The notes: generated by a model from the letters alone, not told the origin. Positions 45,123 to 54,528 are shown, numbered from the stretch's first letter. The stretch is DNA of 64,000 nucleotides from Amycolatopsis sp. CA-126428 (GCF_002904335.1 NZ_PPHF01000120.1:1-64000); one strand, 5' to 3'. Translations and numbers: made by a program.

Positions 45123-45866
45123 TTAGTGGCCTAACTGGTCTCGCAACGCCTCGGCCAACGTCCGCGACGCCGACTCCACGTGCTCTCTGGACCGGCGCTC
45201 AGCGACGTCGGCGTCCCCCGCCTCGACCGCGTCCAGGATGCCCTGGTGCTCCCCCGCCTCCTGCTCATAAGTCGCCTGCAGCCGCCAACCGGTCGTCGCA
45301 GCGAACGCCGTGAGGTCCTGGAGCCGGTCGAGGAAGTCGCACAGGAAGCTGTTTTCGCAGGTGGAGTACACCACCCGGTGGAAATTCCGGTTCGCGATCC
45401 CCAAGCCGGACACATCACCGGCAGCAGCAAACCCAGCGGCCTCGGCGAGGGCCGCGCGGGCGGCGATCAGTGTGGTCGCACCGGTTCGTTGCACACCCAA
45501 CCGGACCGCGGCCGGCTCGGTGATCAACCGTGCCGTGTAGAGCTTCTCCACGAAGTCCGCGTCCAGTTCGCGCACTCGCACGCCCTGGAACGACACCACC
45601 TCGACGAGGCCGGTCGTGCCGACCTGCTTGAGCGCTTCGCGTACCGGCGTCTTCGACACGCCGAGCGACTCGGCCAATTCCCGTTCGACGAGCGGCTGGC
45701 CCGGCTTCAAGATGCCGCCGAGAATCGCCCGGCGCAACGCTTCGAGCACCGCATCGGACCGGGAGGCCGGCATCTGCTTCGGGAGCAGGTCGCTGAGATC
45801 GCCACCCTTCGCGGGCTTGCGGCGGGCGTCGAAGGCGGGAGCGGCGTCCGAAGGCATGTCACCCAT
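45123..45866 (-). CDS. GntR/FadR (FCD) family regulator 2
   Basis: A regulator of about 247 residues, close paralogue of GntR 1: LVERELAESLGVSKTPVREA, then LVEVVSFQGVRVRELDADFV and DLTAFAATTGWRLQATYEQE are near-identical stretches. Starts at ATG 45866 or 45857 are both possible. A TATACC palindrome directly abuts the first. It is convergent with the beta-helix gene and divergent in context from nothing; glycosidase 2 lies behind it on the same strand. Confidence 0.88.
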   Translation of the reverse strand: MGDMPSDAAPAFDARRKPAKGGDLSDLLPKQMPASRSDAVLEALRRAILGGILKPGQPLVERELAESLGVSKTPVREALKQVGTTGLVEVVSFQGVRVRELDADFVEKLYTARLITEPAAVRLGVQRTGATTLIAARAALAEAAGFAAAGDVSGLGIANRNFHRVVYSTCENSFLCDFLDRLQDLTAFAATTGWRLQATYEQEAGEHQGILDAVEAGDADVAERRSREHVESASRTLAEALRDQLGH

Positions 45867-45883
45867 CGTATACCGCGACACCG
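45866..45883. promoter_or_regulatory. GntR operator, copy 2
   Basis: TCGTATACCGCGACACCG. The central 14 bases GTATACCGCGACAC are identical to copy 3 at 48392-48409. It abuts the GntR 2 start codon, consistent with autoregulation. The symmetry is weaker than in copy 1. Confidence 0.55.
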
Positions 45884-45927
45884 AGCGCGAGGATGTCCCC
45901 GCAGGCAGCCCAGCCAGGGTTCGCGCA

Positions 45928-45970
45928 ACGCCGGAAGGGGACCGTCGGTGGTGACGTCCCCTTCCGGCGT
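45928..45970 (-). terminator. hairpin after glycosidase 2
   Basis: Perfect 15-bp stem ACGCCGGAAGGGGAC / GTCCCCTTCCGGCGT with a 13-base loop, beginning eight bases past the glycosidase 2 stop on the minus strand. It insulates the downstream GntR 2 gene. Confidence 0.75.
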
Positions 45971-45977
45971 CGCGGCG

Positions 45978-48245
45978 TCAGCCGGTGATCGAGCGATCGG
46001 CGATCACGACCGGGGTGTTACCGATCGGCAGGCCGGTGATGGTGACCGAATCCCCGTGGCGTGTCACGGCACGGGCCGGGATTTCGTAGATGAGCCCGGT
46101 GGTGAGGTCGACCAGGCGCGGGTGGCTTATGGTCAGCTTCGGGAACGTCACCGAGACCGGCTTCGTGGCCCGGTCCTCGTTCGGTGCCCGGTCGGGTCGC
46201 GAAGCGATGTCGATCTCTTTGCCCGTGCTGTCGTACCGGGGTTGCTGCGCCGGGTCGCCGCCGAACCAGAGTGCGACGGCCTGCTCGCCGCTGCCGATCC
46301 TCGTGAACGCCCGCGCGGCGACGGTCCGGGTACCGCTTCCCGAAGTGGTGTACTCGAAGCCTTGGATCGGCGACTTCTTCGTGACGTCGTCGGAGACCTC
46401 GAGCCGCGCTACCGGCCGCAGGGTGCTGTCGAACAGCGCGGCGACGTTCTGCACGCCGTAGTACGACCGCTTGGTGTAGGTCGCTTTCAGGTCCGAGGTC
46501 GCCGCGACGAGGCCCTTCGAGTTGATCTGAGGGGCACTGCTCGGCGTCCACTTGTACCAGAGGTCGACGGTGCCGAGCAGTTCGGTGCTGACGCCGACAC
46601 CGAGATCGCCGAGGATCCGGCGCAGGTCGTAGGAGTTCTGGCTGTACTCGGTGAAGGCGTCGTTCGCGAAGGCACCTACGGTGCCCGCGGTACTGGGAGC
46701 GCCGTTTTCGCCCTGCCGGATGACGATTTTCGGTGAGTACTTCGCTAAGACCTGGCGCAGCGAAGCCATCGAATTGTAGAGCACGGGATTGTCCGGGTAG
46801 TTGCTGTACGGGTGGTAGGAGAACCCGTCCACCAGGCCGATCCGGGCTGCTTGCCTGACCGTGTCGCCGTCCGCCTCGTCGTTGTCCTTCGCGGCCTTGA
46901 GAGCGGCCATGAAGTGGTCGGCGAAGGCGACGTCGAGGCCGTACTCCCCGCCGAAGATCACCGCGTTCGGCTCCAGTTGCCGGATCGCGGAGCCCATACG
47001 CTTGTAGTAAGCCGCGTAGTCCGAGGCGATGGTCGAGGGCGCCGCAGGGTTGTTGGGCTCGTTCCAGATCTCCCAGTTCCGGACGCCGTAGCCCGGCCCG
47101 CGTCCCTGGTAGCGCACGCCACCGGGCTTGTAGCGCTCCACCATGGCCTTGACCCAGTTCTCGTTGACGTCGAGGCCCGCCCCGCTCGGCATCGGTGCGC
47201 CGAGGTTCGCACCACCGGCGGGGATGCCCTTCTGCCCGTACGCCCAGTTCCCGTAAGACACCTGCAACCACGGCTGGATGCCGGCGGCGAGGAGCGTGTC
47301 GACGATTTCATCCACCGTGGTCCAGTCGTACTTGCCGTCCGCCCTGGCCTCGACGGCGTTCCACTCGGGCTGCACGCGGCAGGAGGTGGTCCCGAGCGCG
47401 CTCAGCTGGTCTCGGTACTCGGCAAAGCGGGCGTACTTGCGGCCGGTGGTTTCGCAGCCGGACAACAGCTGCGAGGTGCCGATCTGCGCGGCTGTGCGAG
47501 GTTTGACGACACCCGCCGGCTTCCAGCCCTCCGGCGCAGAGGAGGCGAATACGCGCACGTCGTCGACCCATGCGGTGCCGACGCTTTCCCTGCTGACGCC
47601 GACTCGGAGATCGGTGATCGCGTCGGTTCGGACGCGGAAGGCCAGTCCGGTGGCCACCTGCTTACCGCGCAGGTAGACGCTGTACTTGCCCGAGGCCGGC
47701 TGAGCCACGATCCGGATGTCCGACCACTGATCGGCCTGGTAGGCACCGAGGTCCACGCGCTTGCGGCCGTCGTAGGTGTAGAGCCGCCCCGTCGAGTCCA
47801 TCGCCACCGTGGCCGCGTCTCCTGCGCGACCCCGCAGGTGCACGCCGATCACCGCTGTGGTTTGAGCGGCACGCAGCCGGATGCCCGCCACGACGGTCGC
47901 CCTGTTCGTACCCAGGGGGTGGCCGATGACCGTCGAAGCGGTCGTCGAAGTGTCCTCCAACCGCAAGCTCCGGTCGAGGTCCGAGGACTGCTGCACACTG
48001 GCGGTACCCCCGCCGGACGACACCGTCCACCCCGCCGGGGAGGACCCGATCTCCCCATCGAAGCTGTCGTTGACGTCGGCGACAGCGGCGCTTTGGGCTG
48101 CCGCCCCGGTGTCGGCGGACGCCGCCGGGACGAGTGCGACGACCGCGGCCGGGGTGACTACGGCGAAAGCTGCGGCCAGTGCGACGGTCAGCCGCCGGGA
48201 GCGGCGGCGCGACCGCCCGAATAAGACATCTGCTTGTTGGGACAC
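45978..48245 (-). CDS. secreted clan GH-A glycosidase 2 with N-terminal lectin-like domain
   Basis: A 755-residue paralogue of glycosidase 1. The GTG start at 48245 has GGAGG seven bases upstream. Signal peptide to about residue 45 (ASA-DTG). Lectin-like sandwich 60-233 (AGWTVSSGGGTASVQQSSDL ... GTAWVDDVRV). Catalytic barrel about 245-590 with acid/base Glu397 in NWEIWNEPNNP and nucleophile candidate Glu513 in IVIRQGENGAPSTA. C-terminal beta domain ending PVVIADRSITG. It differs from glycosidase 1 by insertions in the barrel (PAGGANLGAPMPSGAG, DNDEADGDTVRQAA). GntR operator copy 3 lies 147 bases upstream. Confidence 0.87.
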   Translation of the reverse strand: MSQQADVLFGRSRRRSRRLTVALAAAFAVVTPAAVVALVPAASADTGAAAQSAAVADVNDSFDGEIGSSPAGWTVSSGGGTASVQQSSDLDRSLRLEDTSTTASTVIGHPLGTNRATVVAGIRLRAAQTTAVIGVHLRGRAGDAATVAMDSTGRLYTYDGRKRVDLGAYQADQWSDIRIVAQPASGKYSVYLRGKQVATGLAFRVRTDAITDLRVGVSRESVGTAWVDDVRVFASSAPEGWKPAGVVKPRTAAQIGTSQLLSGCETTGRKYARFAEYRDQLSALGTTSCRVQPEWNAVEARADGKYDWTTVDEIVDTLLAAGIQPWLQVSYGNWAYGQKGIPAGGANLGAPMPSGAGLDVNENWVKAMVERYKPGGVRYQGRGPGYGVRNWEIWNEPNNPAAPSTIASDYAAYYKRMGSAIRQLEPNAVIFGGEYGLDVAFADHFMAALKAAKDNDEADGDTVRQAARIGLVDGFSYHPYSNYPDNPVLYNSMASLRQVLAKYSPKIVIRQGENGAPSTAGTVGAFANDAFTEYSQNSYDLRRILGDLGVGVSTELLGTVDLWYKWTPSSAPQINSKGLVAATSDLKATYTKRSYYGVQNVAALFDSTLRPVARLEVSDDVTKKSPIQGFEYTTSGSGTRTVAARAFTRIGSGEQAVALWFGGDPAQQPRYDSTGKEIDIASRPDRAPNEDRATKPVSVTFPKLTISHPRLVDLTTGLIYEIPARAVTRHGDSVTITGLPIGNTPVVIADRSITG

Positions 48246-48391
48246 GTAACCCTCCGGTTGACGGTGGAGTGAGTACGCGGCGAACCGCGCGCGTGTGCCC
48301 GGACGTCGATCCGGGGCCGCTCCATCGAGCGACGGCGGGGGACGAAGGCCCACGAAGACGCAGACTGCGCGCCAGAGCACAGCTGGTATCT

Positions 48392-48409
48392 TGGTATACC
48401 GCGACACCA
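48392..48409. promoter_or_regulatory. GntR operator, copy 3
   Basis: TGGTATACCGCGACACCA, TGGT/ACCA outer arms intact. It is in the 415-base region between glycosidase 2 and the MEDS-domain gene. It shares the central 14 bases with copy 2. The rest of this gap (48246-48660) shows no gene. Confidence 0.6.
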
Positions 48410-48660
48410 GGCACAACCTCTTCGTTAGCGCGCGGCCAAAGGTGCGAGTTTGGCCGCGCCCACATCGCAGTGACCGGCGACCAGGCCACTACCACCTCAG
48501 CCGACCACATGCCGAACCAATCAGTGGTCCTCACCCTCGCACGCCTGATCTTTGCCGCGGACACACACGGGCGATGCGCGCACGCATTACAAAGTCACAC
48601 AATCACGCTGCGTGGTCGGTAGACTGCGTGGTGAGGTCGTTGTCTTTCGGAGGTGGGTGC

Positions 48661-49710
48661 GTGCGCGGGGGGTGGCTGACGGCGGCGGGGGACCTGCTGT
48701 GGTGGTCGGCGGAGCTCGCGCTGGACTCGGCGCCGGAGGTTGTTACCTCGTCGCGGGGTGGACCGTACTGGTGCGCGTACGAGCATGTCGGGCAGCATCA
48801 CGAGCCGTTCATCCACCCGGCCCTCTTCTACCGCGATGCCGACGAGTACCTCGCAGGGACCGTCCCGTTCATCCGATTCAGCCTCGCCGCGGACGTGCCT
48901 GTCGCCGTATCGGTTCCCGCGGCCAACCTCGCGCTGCTCCGCGCCGAACTCGGCGCCGACGCCGAGGCGGTCCTGCTGATGGACATGGGCGTCGCCGGAC
49001 GCAACCCGGGCCGGATCATCCCCGGCGTGCTGCGCGCCTTCGCCGACACCCACCCCGACCAGCACGTCCGCATCATCGGCGAACCGATCTGGCCGAACCG
49101 CAGCGACCACGAATACCCCGCCTGCGCCCAGCACGAAGCCCTGATCAACCTGGCCTTCACCGGCCGGGACGTCACCATCCTCTGCCCCTACGACACCCAG
49201 AACCTGCCCCCGGCGGTACTCACCGACGCCGAAATGACCCATCCCCTGCTCATCGACAGCACCGGTCAGCGAACCAGCGGCGCCTACGACCCCGAGACGA
49301 TCATCGCCGGCTACAACCAGCCGCTGCCCGAACCGGTCGACGCCGCCGACCTCACCGTCGATACCACCAACCTCGCCCAAGCCCGGTCGTTCGCCCGCAC
49401 CCACGCACGCCACGCGGGATTGTCACCGGACCGGGCCGCTGACGTGGAACTGGTCGTCACCGAACTGGTCACCAACAGCATCGACCACGGCGGCGGCTCC
49501 GGCACACTGCGGATCTGGACCGTAGACGGGCACTTCGTGTGTCAAGTCCACGACCACGGCACCCTGACCGACCCGCTGGCCGGCCGACACCCCGTCACAC
49601 CCGATGCACACCGCAACCGCGGTCTGCTGCTAGTCAACCACCTGGCCGACTTGGTCCGCCTCCACACCAGTCCCGGCGACACCACCATCCGCGTCCACTT
49701 CCGGCTGTGA
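48661..49710 (+). CDS. MEDS-domain anti-sigma regulatory kinase (HATPase)
   Basis: A 349-residue cytoplasmic protein. An N-terminal MEDS (methanogen/methylotroph sensory, RsbR-like) domain covers about residues 25-205 (HEPFIHPALFYRDADEYLAG, HPDQHVRIIGEPIWP). A GHKL ATPase of the SpoIIAB/RsbW class is at 225-345, with N-box DVELVVTELVTNSIDHGGGS and GRGLLLV-like HRNRGLLLVNHLADLV. GTG start with GGAGG seven bases upstream. Actinomycete proteins of this type phosphorylate or bind STAS antagonists or sigma-B-like factors. It forms a cluster with the next two genes. Confidence 0.88.
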   Translation: MRGGWLTAAGDLLWWSAELALDSAPEVVTSSRGGPYWCAYEHVGQHHEPFIHPALFYRDADEYLAGTVPFIRFSLAADVPVAVSVPAANLALLRAELGADAEAVLLMDMGVAGRNPGRIIPGVLRAFADTHPDQHVRIIGEPIWPNRSDHEYPACAQHEALINLAFTGRDVTILCPYDTQNLPPAVLTDAEMTHPLLIDSTGQRTSGAYDPETIIAGYNQPLPEPVDAADLTVDTTNLAQARSFARTHARHAGLSPDRAADVELVVTELVTNSIDHGGGSGTLRIWTVDGHFVCQVHDHGTLTDPLAGRHPVTPDAHRNRGLLLVNHLADLVRLHTSPGDTTIRVHFRL

Positions 49711-49770
49711 CCGCCGTGAAGCTCGCGAGGTACGCCGAATCGATGAGCGCGGTGACGGAGAACCCGCCCG

Positions 49771-50208
49771 GTGCGCGGTGACCACGTCGACGGTGCTGCC
49801 GCGCCCTGGGTCATCGACCTGCGTGGCACCGATCCCTCCGCGCTGGCCTCGATCCGCCGATGGGCCGCGCGGCTACTTCCCCACCTCGGCACCGAACACC
49901 GCAACGACGTGCTGCTCGTGATCAACGAACTGGCCGCCAACGCCTACCTCCACGGCGGCGGACCGGTCCGAGCCCGCATCACCGCCCTGACCACGCCGTG
50001 CCGGGTCGTCGTCGAAGTCGACGACCTCTCACCCACACACCCACTCGCCTCGCGATCCGACTCCCCCGACGACGCCTCGGGGTACGGCATGGCCGTAATC
50101 CACGAACTCGCTGACACCTGGAGCGTGCACAACGACCCCGACTCCGACGGCAAGACAGTCTGGGCGCGGCTCACCTGCGGCAGCGGGGCCCGAGCGCGCT
50201 GCCCCTGA
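49771..50208 (+). CDS. RsbW/SpoIIAB-like ATP-binding protein
   Basis: A 145-residue GHKL ATPase domain protein. N-box HRNDVLLVINELAANAYLHG and G-box-like DDASGYGMAVIHELADTWSV. It probably acts as an anti-sigma switch kinase alongside the MEDS protein 60 bases upstream. GTG start with a GGAG-like site ten bases before. The downstream 450 bases (50209-50658) contain no gene I can support. Confidence 0.8.
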   Translation: MRGDHVDGAAAPWVIDLRGTDPSALASIRRWAARLLPHLGTEHRNDVLLVINELAANAYLHGGGPVRARITALTTPCRVVVEVDDLSPTHPLASRSDSPDDASGYGMAVIHELADTWSVHNDPDSDGKTVWARLTCGSGARARCP

Positions 50209-50658
50209 CATCTCTGGTCCCTCGATGCGCAACCGATGACCGCTGCGTACCCGTGCCATGCAGGCGTTCGGAAACCGCCGAGCTGGTGGTGGATTTGGCA
50301 AGCGGGTGTCGCCGTCCGAGCGAAGTCATCGCACGATCGTCGTTCCCGCATCGGTTGTCGGCTAAAGTACCCGGGTGGCTCGACCATCCCCCTCCCCCCG
50401 ATGGTCCTCGCCCGAACACCTGGCCTGGCGCCGGAGACGCTTCGGGAACTCTCAGAAGCGGCAGCAGTCGGTCAGCTCTGCCTTCAAGCAACGGTCCCCT
50501 GGCGGAAGTCGAGTGCTGGGCAGCCAGGTCACCGGAACCGCTATCACGGTTGCGGCGGTCCAGCACAGGGTCACTGACTCTCTGTTTCTATTTCGCGCGA
50601 CTGAAACACGAACGAGTGAAGATAATTCTGCCATGACCCGCAGGTCAGTTCAGACATC
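50209..50658. other. intergenic region between convergent signalling genes
   Basis: A 450-base gap between the ATP-binding protein and the STAS gene, which is on the other strand. Several short open frames exist on both strands but show no consistent codon bias, no ribosome binding sites and no family motif. An AT-richer stretch around 50560-50640 stands out but carries no hairpin of note. Confidence 0.3.
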
Positions 50659-51075
50659 TCAGCGGGTGTCCGGGCTGTTCGGATGAGCCGCGAGCGCGAC
50701 CCAGTTCAGCGCGTCGGTGACATTGCGGTGAACAGACAGAACCTGCTCCAGGTCAAGCGCGGCGATCGGCCGCAGCAGCGCTCGCGAGCGGCCGGCCACG
50801 GCGAACGTCACCCGAGCCACGGTCGCGTCAGCGACGGTGTTGATCAAGATGGTCAGGACCCGTGCGGCGCAGAACCCGACCGCCGACGTGTCACAGATCA
50901 GCGCGGGTGGTTGCCGGCGCAGTTCCTCGGCGAGCAGGGCAGTGAGCTGATCGGTGACGGTCAGGTCGAGCTCGCCGGAGGCGGTGACCACACTTCCCTC
51001 ACGTGTGCGGGTCACCGTGAATAACGCCGGTGGCCGGCGTCGCGGATCTCGCGGCCGGGGCACGGACGACGACAT
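50659..51075 (-). CDS. STAS-domain anti-sigma antagonist lacking the phospho-serine
   Basis: A 138-residue STAS protein. Core sequence SVVTASGELDLTVTDQLTAL and PALICDTSAVGFCAARVLTI. In SpoIIAA the loop reads DSSG with the phosphorylated Ser; here the aligned residues are Ala70-Ala71-Arg72, so it cannot be phosphorylated in the usual way. AAGGAGG lies eight bases before ATG 51075; another ATG at 51081 is too close to it. It is near two RsbW-like proteins, its presumed partners. Confidence 0.82.
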   Translation of the reverse strand: MSSSVPRPRDPRRRPPALFTVTRTREGSVVTASGELDLTVTDQLTALLAEELRRQPPALICDTSAVGFCAARVLTILINTVADATVARVTFAVAGRSRALLRPIAALDLEQVLSVHRNVTDALNWVALAAHPNSPDTR

Positions 51076-51482
51076 GGGCATGGCCTCCTTGAACGAACTG
51101 TGAGACCTCACTGCCGCTGCACCAGTTTCAGGCCCCACGCCACCCCGGGTCGTCGGGCCGGCGAGGTGCGGTGCGGGCGCGTTTTCGCGCGAGCTCCAGG
51201 CGGTAGCTACCCACCGCTGCGAGGAGGCCGAGCCGAGGCGGCACGGGCAGGGGCTCACTGGTCGCCGGGTACATCCGCGCGAGGAGGTGCCGTCCGTGCG
51301 GAACCGTCCGCGGCGTCGAGCGCCTCAGCCTCGGCCGGACATCCACCGTTCAGACCGGCAGCCGGTCGTTGCACCGGGTCGGCAGCACGGAGGCACGGGA
51401 CATAGGGAAAAGGTGTTGACCCCTTTGGCTAATGACGCTAGCTTTACGGCAAACGCCTTTAGCCCACGTCACGGAGACCATC
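51076..51482. other. intergenic region before the hydrolase operon
   Basis: About 400 bases without a gene. It holds the divergent promoters of the STAS gene and the hydrolase-TetR-LtrA operon. The clearest element is described separately at 51416-51444. Confidence 0.4.
51416..51444 (+). promoter_or_regulatory. sigma-70-type promoter of hydrolase operon
   Basis: TTGACC at 51416-51421 and TAGCTT at 51439-51444 with a 17-base spacer: a good match to actinomycete housekeeping promoters, 39 bases before the hydrolase ATG. GGCTAA (51427-51432) and TTAGCC (51459-51464) flank the -10 as a possible operator for the TetR protein of the operon. Confidence 0.5.
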
Positions 51483-52319
51483 ATGACCGAGAACCTGGAC
51501 ATCGCCGGCAACACCCTCGCCTACGAGGTGACCGGACAGGGGCCTCTCGTCGTTCTGGCGCACGGCCTCGGCGACAGCCGCCACTCCTACCGCTTCCTCG
51601 CCCCCGCCCTGGCCGCCCAGGGCTACCGGGTCGCCAACGTCGACATCCGCGGCTGTGGTGACTCCAGCCTCGGCTGGGACGGGTACAGCCGCACCGACAT
51701 CGCCGGCGACCTGGTCGCCCTCGTCCGCCACCTCGGCGGCCCGGCCGTGATCATCGGCCAGTCGATCAGCGGCGGCGCCGCCACCATCGCGGCCGCCACC
51801 GCGCCCGACCTCATCGCCGGCGTCATCGAACTGGCGCCGTTCACCCGCGCGCAGCCCTTCGACCTTCCCGGACTGGTACGGGTCAAGCGCTTCCGGGCCG
51901 GCTACACCCAGATGGCCCAGGTCATCATGCGCGGAAGAGTCGAAAACTGGCTGAAGTACCTCGACGTGGCATTGCCGGCCAAGCCCGCCGACTGGGACGG
52001 CGAACTGGCCCGCATCGAGGCGAAACTGCGCGAGCCGGGCCGGATGAAGGTCCTGCAGGCCATGTGCAAGACCAGCCCGGCCGACGCCGGAGCGCAGCTG
52101 GCCAACGTCGAATGTCCGGTCCTGGTCATCGAGGGCAGTGCCGACCCCGACTGGGCCGACCCCCGCGCCGAGGGCGAGAAGATCATCGCCGACCTGCCGC
52201 AAGGTCTCGGCGAACTGGTGGTCATCGAGGGTGCCGGACACTACCCGCACGTCCAGACGCCCGACCGGGTCGTCGCGCTGGCCCGGCCTTTCCTGGACCG
52301 GACGTTGACTCGTGCCTAG
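51483..52319 (+). CDS. alpha/beta hydrolase
   Basis: A 278-residue alpha/beta-hydrolase fold enzyme. Oxyanion region LAHGLGDSRHSYRFL, nucleophile Ser in IIGQSISGGAATIA, acid Asp in VIEGSADPDWAD, and His in EGAGHYPHVQTPD. Specificity is unknown: esterase, epoxide hydrolase or haloperoxidase-like are all possible. ATG 51483 is preceded by GGAGA. It overlaps the TetR gene by eight bases, so hydrolase and regulator are co-translated. Confidence 0.92.
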   Translation: MTENLDIAGNTLAYEVTGQGPLVVLAHGLGDSRHSYRFLAPALAAQGYRVANVDIRGCGDSSLGWDGYSRTDIAGDLVALVRHLGGPAVIIGQSISGGAATIAAATAPDLIAGVIELAPFTRAQPFDLPGLVRVKRFRAGYTQMAQVIMRGRVENWLKYLDVALPAKPADWDGELARIEAKLREPGRMKVLQAMCKTSPADAGAQLANVECPVLVIEGSADPDWADPRAEGEKIIADLPQGLGELVVIEGAGHYPHVQTPDRVVALARPFLDRTLTRA

Positions 52320-52935
52320 GGCCGGGCTCACCCCGGCCGCGGTCACCGAGGCCGGTGCCGAGCTGGCCGACGAACTCGGGTTCACCCGGCTCAGCATGGG
52401 GCTGCTGGCCGAGCGGCTCGGTGTCAAGACGCCGTCGCTCTACAAACACGTCACCAACCAGGCCGACCTCGTCCACCGCATCGCGGTCCAGGCCGCGAAC
52501 GAGCTCGCCGACACCATCCGCGACGCGATCCAGGGGCGGGCGGGCAGCGACGCCCTCACCGCCGGCGCCCAAGCGATGCGCGCCTATGTGAAGCAACACC
52601 CCGGCCGGTACGCGGCGGGCAACGCTGCCCGCCCGACCGGGCCGGACGACCCGCTCATCGCGGCGCTCGACCGGGTGCTCGATTCCTGGGCGGCGATGGT
52701 GCGCGGGTACGGGATCGATCCCGGCCAGAAGATCCACGTGCTGCGGCTGGTGCGCACCGTGCTGCACGGGTTCGCGACACTGGAAGCGGCCAGCGGATTC
52801 CAGATCGACGTCGGCGTCGAGGACAGCTTCACCTGGATGATCGACTTCATCGACCAGGGTCTGCAGTCCCTGGACGGCGCACCCCGATCCCCCGCGGATT
52901 CCACGATCCTTCATGAGGAGTTGCCAGGTCCGTGA
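52312..52935 (+). CDS. TetR family regulator
   Basis: A 207-residue TetR protein. HTH at about residues 10-55 (FTRLSMGLLAERLGVKTPSL, YKHVTNQADL). A C-terminal WHG/TetR_C_33-type domain contains HVLRLVRTVLHGFATLEAAS and SFTWMIDFIDQGLQSL. GTG start inside the hydrolase stop. It sits between hydrolase and LtrA genes and probably represses this operon. Confidence 0.9.
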   Translation: MPRAGLTPAAVTEAGAELADELGFTRLSMGLLAERLGVKTPSLYKHVTNQADLVHRIAVQAANELADTIRDAIQGRAGSDALTAGAQAMRAYVKQHPGRYAAGNAARPTGPDDPLIAALDRVLDSWAAMVRGYGIDPGQKIHVLRLVRTVLHGFATLEAASGFQIDVGVEDSFTWMIDFIDQGLQSLDGAPRSPADSTILHEELPGP

Positions 52936-54173
52936 CTGCCCCGAACATCGCCGGCGAACCCGAGGACGTAAGGACCGAGCGGCACGCAAGCTGGGCGGAG
53001 CTGTTCTTCGACCTGGTGGCCGTGGCCGGCGTGGCAGCCCTGGCACACGTCCTGGGTTCCGGACCGGACGCCCCGGCAATGGGCCTTTACGCGTTGCTGT
53101 TCCTGGCTTTCTGGCTGTCGTGGACGACTTTCATGTTGTACAGCAACGTCGCGGCCGGGAAGGCCCGCGTGGTGCGGCTGATGATCGGCATGTTCGGCCT
53201 CGGAGTGATGGCCGCGTCCGTACCGGGCGTGGCGCATTCGGTGCTCGGCCACGACGGCGATGCCCACCCGCCGACCGTTTTTGCGATCGCCTACATCGCA
53301 ACACGCATCTACGGATCCCGGTCGTGGCGCAAAGGCGAAGTACTGCTGGACTTCCCGGTAGTGCAGTACTCGACGGGACTGCTGCCCTGGATCGTGTCGA
53401 TCTGGGTTCCCGGGCCGTGGATGCTCGTGCTCTGGGCGGTCGGGATCGGCCTGGACCTGCTGCTGATCCTGGCCGTGTCCGGTGACAAGCTCCTCAAGCA
53501 GGTCCAGTCGAGGTTCACCGAGCGCACCGATATCCGGCACCAGCCAATGCACGGCGTGCGCCCCGAGGGGAGCCCGTCCGCGATTCACGGGGTGTCGATC
53601 GATCCGGCGCACTTCTCCGAGCGACTCGGGCTCTTCATGATCATCGTGCTCGGCGAATCGGTGGTGCAGGTCATCGGCGCCGCGGCCGAAGCACACTACG
53701 ACCTCGGCGTACTGGCCACCGGACTCGCCTCGTTCGTCCTGCTGGCCGGCATGTTCGGCTTGTCCGTCGTCTTCGGATACGCCGGTTTGCCCCACTTGCG
53801 GGCCGGGCGGATCCCCGCTCGTGCCGCCCTCGGCCTGCACTGCCTGGTCAGCGGCGTCGTGGCCACGGTGGCGGTATCGCTCTCGGCGGTGATGAAGCAC
53901 GGGTCCGATCCACTGCCCGAGCAGGGCCGTTGGCTGCTGTGCGGCGCTGTCGCGGCGTACTTCGCCCTCGGCGTGATCACCGGCGTCGTCAGCCACAGCT
54001 CCGATCTGCAGAGGACGATTTCGCGGATCGTCACCGGCATCGTGGTCCCGCTTCTGCTCGGCTTGTTCGCCACCGGTACCGGCGGCCGCACGTTGGTGCT
54101 CTGCATGGCCTCGGTGGTGGTCGCCCACCTCTGGTTCGAACGGCATCTCACGTCGATCGGGGACGGTGCCTGA
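52932..54173 (+). CDS. low temperature requirement protein A (LtrA) family membrane protein
   Basis: A 413-residue polytopic membrane protein with about ten helices. It begins in the typical way, ERHASWAELFFDLVAVAGVA, and contains HFSERLGLFMIIVLGESVVQ, the family's signature helix. Function in bacteria is unknown beyond the Listeria cold phenotype that named it. GTG start overlapping the TetR stop as GTGA, so it is the third gene of a coupled operon. Confidence 0.92.
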   Translation: MTAPNIAGEPEDVRTERHASWAELFFDLVAVAGVAALAHVLGSGPDAPAMGLYALLFLAFWLSWTTFMLYSNVAAGKARVVRLMIGMFGLGVMAASVPGVAHSVLGHDGDAHPPTVFAIAYIATRIYGSRSWRKGEVLLDFPVVQYSTGLLPWIVSIWVPGPWMLVLWAVGIGLDLLLILAVSGDKLLKQVQSRFTERTDIRHQPMHGVRPEGSPSAIHGVSIDPAHFSERLGLFMIIVLGESVVQVIGAAAEAHYDLGVLATGLASFVLLAGMFGLSVVFGYAGLPHLRAGRIPARAALGLHCLVSGVVATVAVSLSAVMKHGSDPLPEQGRWLLCGAVAAYFALGVITGVVSHSSDLQRTISRIVTGIVVPLLLGLFATGTGGRTLVLCMASVVVAHLWFERHLTSIGDGA

Positions 54174-54528
54174 CAAGGCAGAGCCGGCAGGCGGACATCG
54201 GACGAACATTCACCACGACACCGCACCCCCCGGCATGGCCTCACCCTGGTCACCGTGACCTTGGCAATCTCGGCGGCCCTGACCAGCACAAGCCGCCGCG
54301 CGCTGACCATTTACAAGCCGACGCCCCGTCGGTTCGCGATGACGGCTCGTCGGGCTGTTTCACCCGCTCCGCGGGCGAAATTGCCGGCTTGACCTGCGGA
54401 AGCGGCGACACCGGCGGAGTGGGCGGCAGGGCATCGCGCTAGCCACCGCACCCATGACGCAACGCTGCGGAGGCCGGCGGGGACATGGTGGTGTGACGAC
54501 AATTGCAGATCAGGAGCGGGGGCGATGG
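54174..54528. other. intergenic region before sigma gene
   Basis: 355 bases with no supported gene. The sigma factor may start as far up as a GTG at 54493. No strong hairpin follows the LtrA stop. Confidence 0.3.
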
